Assembly (NCBI RefSeq): GCF_008035925.1
Contig: NZ_CP036264.1
Coordinates: 3,904,402 to 3,968,401, forward strand
DNA length: 64,000 nucleotides
Direction: 5' to 3'
Source: Stieleria maiorica
Lineage (GTDB): Bacteria; Planctomycetota; Planctomycetia; Pirellulales; Pirellulaceae
Part shown: one piece after another, positions 59,903 to 64,000 of the stretch
How positions within the stretch are numbered: position 1 is the first letter of the stretch
How the letters are laid out: the number at the start of each line of letters is the position of its first letter
Notes under the pieces: model-generated
Told to the model about the DNA's origin: nothing
Seen by the model: the letters and a program-made list of their open reading frames with translations, nothing else
Databases searched by the model: none
Made by a program: the position numbers and the translations under genes

Positions 59903-60166
59903 ACCAAGCGAGAGCAAACGTCTGATCGGACGGTGATGAAGAGGTACAAAGGCAGTAACGTGGATCGCTGGTCGCGGATCGCGCAGCTCGAACGATTCTT
60001 GACCGGTTGCCGTTGGCGTCGGTTCTCGATCGTCGTCGCGCCAGCGGACTCGGCATGCTGACTTGCGCGATGACGACCTTCTGAGTCATCTTTTCGTCGA
60101 CCGGTACGTCGTTTGCTTTTCCGTGCTGCGGTTCAGACGCCTCCCCATACCAGCGACGCAAAATTG

Positions 60167-61033
60167 ATGTCCGCAACGATTCCATCTGCTCCGCAACAGA
60201 GCACGCTCAGCACCCCCGATGGCCGCGGATTGCACCTCCGGCGCTGGGGCGACACGACAAATGAAAAGGCGCTTGTGGTCGTTCATGGTTTGGGGGAGCA
60301 CAGTGGCTGGTACGGCGAATTGGGTGATGCGATGGCATCGTCCGCCGTGACAACCTACGCCTACGATCAGCACGGACACGGCAAAAGCCCAGGCGTACGC
60401 GGCCACGCGCCGTCGCTGGACCGGTTTATCGACGACTTGCAGTGCGTTTGTGAATCCGTCGCCGAGCGGCAGCCAAATGCAGAGATCATCCTCTTGGGCC
60501 ACAGCATGGGCGGTCACATTGCCTTGCGGTATTTGCTGGACAGTGACCGTCCGCCTGTCGACCGGGCGATCGTGACCAATCCGATGATTCTTCCCAAAAA
60601 CCCACCGACGAAGGCACAGTCATTTGCGGCCTGGTTGACGGCTAAGGTCATCCCGCGGGTTCGTTTGTCGGCGGACATCGATCCGAGTCAGCTGACGCAG
60701 GACACCGAGATGCTGGCGAGACTTGCCGCCGACCCACTTCTGCACGAAAAGTTGTCGATCGGCATCGGTGGCGAATTGATGTCCAGCGGGCACGAAATAC
60801 TGGAGCAGGCTGACCAGCTCCGCACCCCATTGTTGTTCTTAATTGGTGAGGACGACGAGATTTGTGACGCTGAAACGAGCAAAGAGTTTTGCACGCGGTC
60901 GGGCGAGTGTTGCACGACAAAGAGATTCCACGGTCTCCGCCATTCATTGCTTCTGGAAACCCGCCGCGATGAAGTCTTGGACACGATCACCGCGTGGCTT
61001 TCAGGGACGCATCAGGCGCAAAATGCCGGCTGA
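60167..61033 (+). CDS. Alpha/beta hydrolase, monoacylglycerol lipase/lysophospholipase type
   Basis: 288 residues from ATG 60167; earlier in-frame codons add no family residues. The Hydrolase_4 layout is clear: LVVVHGLGEHSGWYGELGDA (oxyanion-hole HGLGEH), YDQHGHGKSPGVRGHAPSLD, the nucleophile elbow ILLGHSMGGHIALRYLL (Ser in GHSMG), LFLIGEDDEICDAE (acid Asp) and FHGLRHSLLLE (catalytic His). There is no signal peptide. These enzymes split monoacylglycerols or lysophospholipids. It is convergent with katG, 13 bases between stops. Confidence 0.9.
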   Translation: MSATIPSAPQQSTLSTPDGRGLHLRRWGDTTNEKALVVVHGLGEHSGWYGELGDAMASSAVTTYAYDQHGHGKSPGVRGHAPSLDRFIDDLQCVCESVAERQPNAEIILLGHSMGGHIALRYLLDSDRPPVDRAIVTNPMILPKNPPTKAQSFAAWLTAKVIPRVRLSADIDPSQLTQDTEMLARLAADPLLHEKLSIGIGGELMSSGHEILEQADQLRTPLLFLIGEDDEICDAETSKEFCTRSGECCTTKRFHGLRHSLLLETRRDEVLDTITAWLSGTHQAQNAG

Positions 61034-61046
61034 ACATATCGGCTGA

Positions 61047-63431
61047 TTAACAATTCGACATCGCGTCGGCACGCTCCTGGGGCACATCAAAGCGGTCGAG
61101 CATCATCACCTTGTGCCACGCTTTGACAAAATCGTTTACCAAACGCGCATGGCCGTCATCCGCAGCGTAGACTTCTGCGATTTGACGGAGTTGAGCGTTC
61201 GCCCCGAATACCAAGTCGCAACGTGTTGCGGTGTATTTGGTTTCGCCCGTCTGTCGATCGTTGATGTTGAATAACAGCTCGTCGTCACTCTGCGGCTGCC
61301 ACTGGAAATCCATGGACGTCACGACGCAAAAAAAGTCGTTCGTCAATTGACCTGGACGTCCGGTGAAGACACCATGATGCGACCCGTCATAGTTGATGGC
61401 CAATACCTTCAGTCCCCCTGCCAACGCCGTCCACTGGGGAGCTGTTAATTTCAGCAAATGAGCTTTGTCCAAGAACAGGTGCTCAGGCGGAATCTTGTAC
61501 GTGACTTCGTCGTTGCGGTAATTCCGAAAGCCATCGACAACGGGTTGCAGCCACTCAAAGCTCGGTTCGTCCGTCAATTCTTGCGTCGTGTCCCGCCGAC
61601 CGGCCACGAATGGAACGTTGACATCAACCCCCGAATCCCGAGCAGCCTTTTCCACGCCGGCGCATCCGGCCAAAACGATTAAGTCCGCCATCGAAATTCT
61701 TTTGTCGCCTGATTGGGCATCATTGAAAGCACCCTGGATTGCTTCAAGCGTCGACAGCGTGTTCTGCAGCTCAGCCGGATTGTTCATATCCCAGCTCCGT
61801 TGAGGTTCCAGCCGAACGCGGGCGCCGTTCGCGCCGCCACGTTTGTCGCTGTCGCGGTAGGTCGACGCGGAAGCCCAGGCCGCGGCGACCAATTGTGATA
61901 CCGTCAGCCCGCTGCTGAGAATCTTTTGCTTCAATCCATCGATATCGGAATCGTTGACAAGTTCATGATCCAGCGGCGGCACGGGATCTTGCCACGGCAA
62001 CAACTGGTCGGGAACTTCCGGGCCGACGTAGCGCTCGATCGGTCCCATATCGCGATGCGTCAACTTGTACCAGGCTCGCGAAAATGCATCGGCAAAGTAG
62101 TCGAAGTCTTCCAGAAAACGTTCGCAAATCTTGCGATAGATGGGATCTTCTTTTAACGCGATATCGGACGTCATCATCATCAAAGCGTTTTCTTTGCCTT
62201 CGATGTGTGCATCAGGAGTCTTACGCGCGTCGGCGTCGACCGGAGTCCACTGGAGGGCACCGGTCGGACTCTTTGTCTTTTTCCATTCGTAGGTGAACAG
62301 GTTCTGCAGGTACTCGTTGTCCCATCGAGTTGGATGGGAGGTCCACGAGCCTTCGATCCCGTTGGTCATCGTGTACTCTGCGTTGCCGGTACCGACCGGA
62401 TTGTGCCAACCGAGCCCCATTTCTTGCATGGACGCCGCTTCCGGTGCCGGACCGATTTTTTCGGGGTCGACCATGCCGTGAGACTTCCCAAACGCGTGAC
62501 CACCGGCGATCAACGCGACGGTTTCTTCGTCGTTCATCGCCATCCGCGCGAAACTCTCACGAATCTCTCGCGCACTGTCCATCGGATCGCCGTTTCCGCC
62601 GGGGCCTTCCGGGTTGACGTAGATCAGCGCCTGGTGCGTGGCCGCGACCGGGTTTTCCAGATCCCAGTGCTCCTGTTTGGGATCACCTTCCCAACGTTCG
62701 TCCAACGTGACCATTTCATTGGGGTGACCGACATGCTCGTCGCCGGTCCATCCTTCCGGTCCCCAATACGTCGCCGAATCAGCCTCCCACTGGTCGATGC
62801 GACCGCCGGCAAATCCAAACGTCTGAAACCCCATGTCTTCCAGGGCGACATTGCCGGCCAGAATCATCAGGTCGGCCCAACTGAGTTTGGCGCCGTACTT
62901 TCGTTTGATCGGCCACAGCAGACGTCGCGACTTGTCGGTATTGCCGTTGTCCCACCACGAGTTGATGGGCGCGAAACGTTGCATGCCTCCTCCTGCTCCT
63001 CCACGCCCATCGGCGATGCGGTAGGTCCCCGCGGAGTGCCAGGCCATGCGAATCATTTGAGGTCCGTAGTTGCCGTAGTCGCAAGGCCACCAGTCAACCG
63101 AATCATGGAGCAGTTCCCGAATGTCGGACTTCAGTTCATCGTAGTTGATTTCGGCAAAAGCCTGGCAGTAATCCAGATCGCTCAGCGGATTGGCTTGCAC
63201 CGGATCTTGGTGCAACAGTTCCACCTTCAGCCGGTTCGGCCACCAGTGATCCAATTGCGGTTCCGAACCGATCGCCCCGCCGACGCGTGTTCCGCGAAAC
63301 GGACACGCTCCCATCGTGGCGGCACGCGTTGTCACCTTGGTCGTCGTATCATGACCGCCGTTGTCCATGTCGACGGGTTTTGAGGAGTGAGCGTGTGGAA
63401 AGGGGCATTGCGATCCAGATTCGGAGGACAT
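61047..63431 (-). CDS. katG: Catalase-peroxidase
   Basis: Bifunctional haem enzyme that removes hydrogen peroxide. 794 residues in two peroxidase-like domains. The N-terminal catalytic domain has the distal [11 protein letters not shown] (Trp131-His132) and [15 protein letters not shown] (Tyr271). Met297, 26 residues after the Tyr, completes the Trp-Tyr-Met crosslink of KatG. The proximal [15 protein letters not shown] contains the haem-ligand His. The C-terminal inactive domain has [22 protein letters not shown] and [21 protein letters not shown] ~40-residue Cys/His-containing N-terminus ([18 protein letters not shown]) is longer than in enteric KatG. The spacing between Trp and Tyr is ~18 residues above that of M. 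tuberculosis KatG as I recall it. Confidence 0.97.
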   Translation of the reverse strand: MSSESGSQCPFPHAHSSKPVDMDNGGHDTTTKVTTRAATMGACPFRGTRVGGAIGSEPQLDHWWPNRLKVELLHQDPVQANPLSDLDYCQAFAEINYDELKSDIRELLHDSVDWWPCDYGNYGPQMIRMAWHSAGTYRIADGRGGAGGGMQRFAPINSWWDNGNTDKSRRLLWPIKRKYGAKLSWADLMILAGNVALEDMGFQTFGFAGGRIDQWEADSATYWGPEGWTGDEHVGHPNEMVTLDERWEGDPKQEHWDLENPVAATHQALIYVNPEGPGGNGDPMDSAREIRESFARMAMNDEETVALIAGGHAFGKSHGMVDPEKIGPAPEAASMQEMGLGWHNPVGTGNAEYTMTNGIEGSWTSHPTRWDNEYLQNLFTYEWKKTKSPTGALQWTPVDADARKTPDAHIEGKENALMMMTSDIALKEDPIYRKICERFLEDFDYFADAFSRAWYKLTHRDMGPIERYVGPEVPDQLLPWQDPVPPLDHELVNDSDIDGLKQKILSSGLTVSQLVAAAWASASTYRDSDKRGGANGARVRLEPQRSWDMNNPAELQNTLSTLEAIQGAFNDAQSGDKRISMADLIVLAGCAGVEKAARDSGVDVNVPFVAGRRDTTQELTDEPSFEWLQPVVDGFRNYRNDEVTYKIPPEHLFLDKAHLLKLTAPQWTALAGGLKVLAINYDGSHHGVFTGRPGQLTNDFFCVVTSMDFQWQPQSDDELLFNINDRQTGETKYTATRCDLVFGANAQLRQIAEVYAADDGHARLVNDFVKAWHKVMMLDRFDVPQERADAMSNC

Positions 63432-63900
63432 GGGTTTGTCGCTGTTTTAAGTTTGGAATCGGGGAGCTGCCATTGTAAGGCATTGCACCCCAGCAAGAGC
63501 TGACGGGTGGGCGCGGCTCGCAGTGGTCGACGGTCGCTGGGGGAACAACACGGGAATCGTCCCGACGGCTCGCAGAAGGGTAGCGTGGTGGCTAGCCTGC
63601 CTCTGCCGGATGCGATTGATGGTTGGGAGCGTGCCCCCGACCGCGCAAACAGAACGACCGGCAACGATTCGATGGCACCTTTCCGGCTATTTGAGCCGAA
63701 CGGGCGAGGGCTGCGTCACCCCAACTTTCGACCATCTGGGCCCCGAGCGACAAGGCATCCAATTCCTCGACGTCAAACATGAGCGGTTTGACCAGATCGT
63801 CCCGGCTGAGCACGTAGTCGACGCCGATCCACGCTCCGAAAGAGCTGGACGGCCACCCGGTCGTACAAGTCAGACCTCCTTCATGAGAGATGAGAAAAAA
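63432..63900. other. 469-bp intergenic stretch, no supported gene
   Basis: The divergent region between katG and the SRPBCC gene should carry both promoters. A minus-strand frame at 63592-63963 (123 residues) overlaps the SRPBCC start, lacks family features and was not accepted. No OxyR/PerR-like dyad could be recognised by eye. Confidence 0.4.
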
Positions 63901-64000
63901 ATGAAGCCAGCCGCCTTCAAAACCCCCTCGGACACACAGGTCCAGGTCGTCAGAAGCTTCCACGCGCCCGTCGAATCGGTTTGGAAATCCTTCACCGTGC
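63901..64000 (+). CDS. SRPBCC/AHSA1-like domain protein, N-terminal part (cut by window edge)
   Basis: The first 33 residues are in the window. After a short start, VQVVRSFHAPVESVWKSFTV is the typical first strand and helix of SRPBCC proteins (R-x-F-x-A-P-x-x-x-V-W-x-x-F-T), the fold of polyketide cyclases and of the AHSA1 hydrophobic-ligand group. ATG 63901 follows GAGATGAGAAAAAA. The rest is outside, so function cannot be given. Confidence 0.75.
   Translation, partial: MKPAAFKTPSDTQVQVVRSFHAPVESVWKSFTV

Noticed and set aside
62205..63383. 392-residue open frame antisense to katG
   Set aside because: It mirrors the codon pattern of katG, has no motif or start context, and katG on the other strand is certain.
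63592..63963. 123-residue minus-strand protein between katG and the SRPBCC gene
   Set aside because: Overlaps the start of a better-supported gene, lacks recognisable domains and starts inside SRPBCC codons.

Overview
The window looks like a chromosomal segment of a marine-type Planctomycete, probably a Rhodopirellula/Rubripirellula relative. This is an inference from gene content: FG-GAP/UnbV proteins, a redoxin-cytochrome-copper monooxygenase fusion, a PilM-PilN fusion, DUF5684-like and secreted hypothetical proteins, few Shine-Dalgarno sites, moderately high GC, and short intergenic inverted repeats. No rRNA, phage, integrase or CRISPR array was seen. The only RNA gene found is tRNA-Gly(CCC).

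Layout. (1) 1-7.4 kb is an exopolysaccharide locus. A leftward operon carries a WecA/MraY-type glycosyl-1-phosphate transferase, a NusG paralogue, UDP-glucose dehydrogenase and a GDP-fucose synthase (cut by the window edge). A rightward pair encodes a lipoprotein and a Wza-like export protein, closed by a clear terminator. (2) 7.6-22.3 kb holds a large secreted beta-helix protein, a PilP-like lipoprotein, and a rightward pseudopilus/type IV pilus-type operon: degenerate receiver, PilB/GspE, PilC/GspF, five prepilins, a PilX/GspK-like protein, PilMN fusion, PilO and a secretin. (3) 22.8-27.4 kb has two divergent Na/Pi cotransporter paralogues and a small membrane protein. (4) 27.7-34.1 kb has a Gfo/Idh/MocA oxidoreductase and a translationally coupled pta-ackA-FAD oxidoreductase operon. 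(5) 34.3-36.6 kb has a coiled-coil protein, the tRNA and an alginate-export-type porin. (6) 36.7-46.7 kb is a tight eight-gene leftward operon that looks like an uncharacterised electron-transfer or metal-handling module. It encodes a His-rich membrane protein, a one-helix protein, a FixH/YtkA-like lipoprotein, a polyferredoxin membrane protein, an exported anchored protein, two FG-GAP/UnbV proteins and an NqrB/RnfD/UnbU-like membrane protein. (7) 47.2-49.8 kb has small secreted proteins and a copper monooxygenase-type multidomain protein. (8) 49.9-54.3 kb is a three-gene ATP-grasp / PLP fold-I / PLP decarboxylase operon of unknown product. (9) 54.6-64 kb has a membrane protein, serine dehydratase, a LysM-like HExxH protein, an alpha/beta hydrolase, KatG and the start of an SRPBCC protein.

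The best candidates for an undescribed system are the UnbU/UnbV-polyferredoxin operon and the ATP-grasp/PLP operon. The second theme is repeats. Several REP-like hairpin elements with compensatory base changes occur, and two of them lie inside genes in frame: in the disposable leader of a pseudopilin, and in the C-terminal part of the 1223-residue UnbV protein. A 14-15 bp G-rich tandem array follows the serine dehydratase gene, with related sequence at 34.2 kb.
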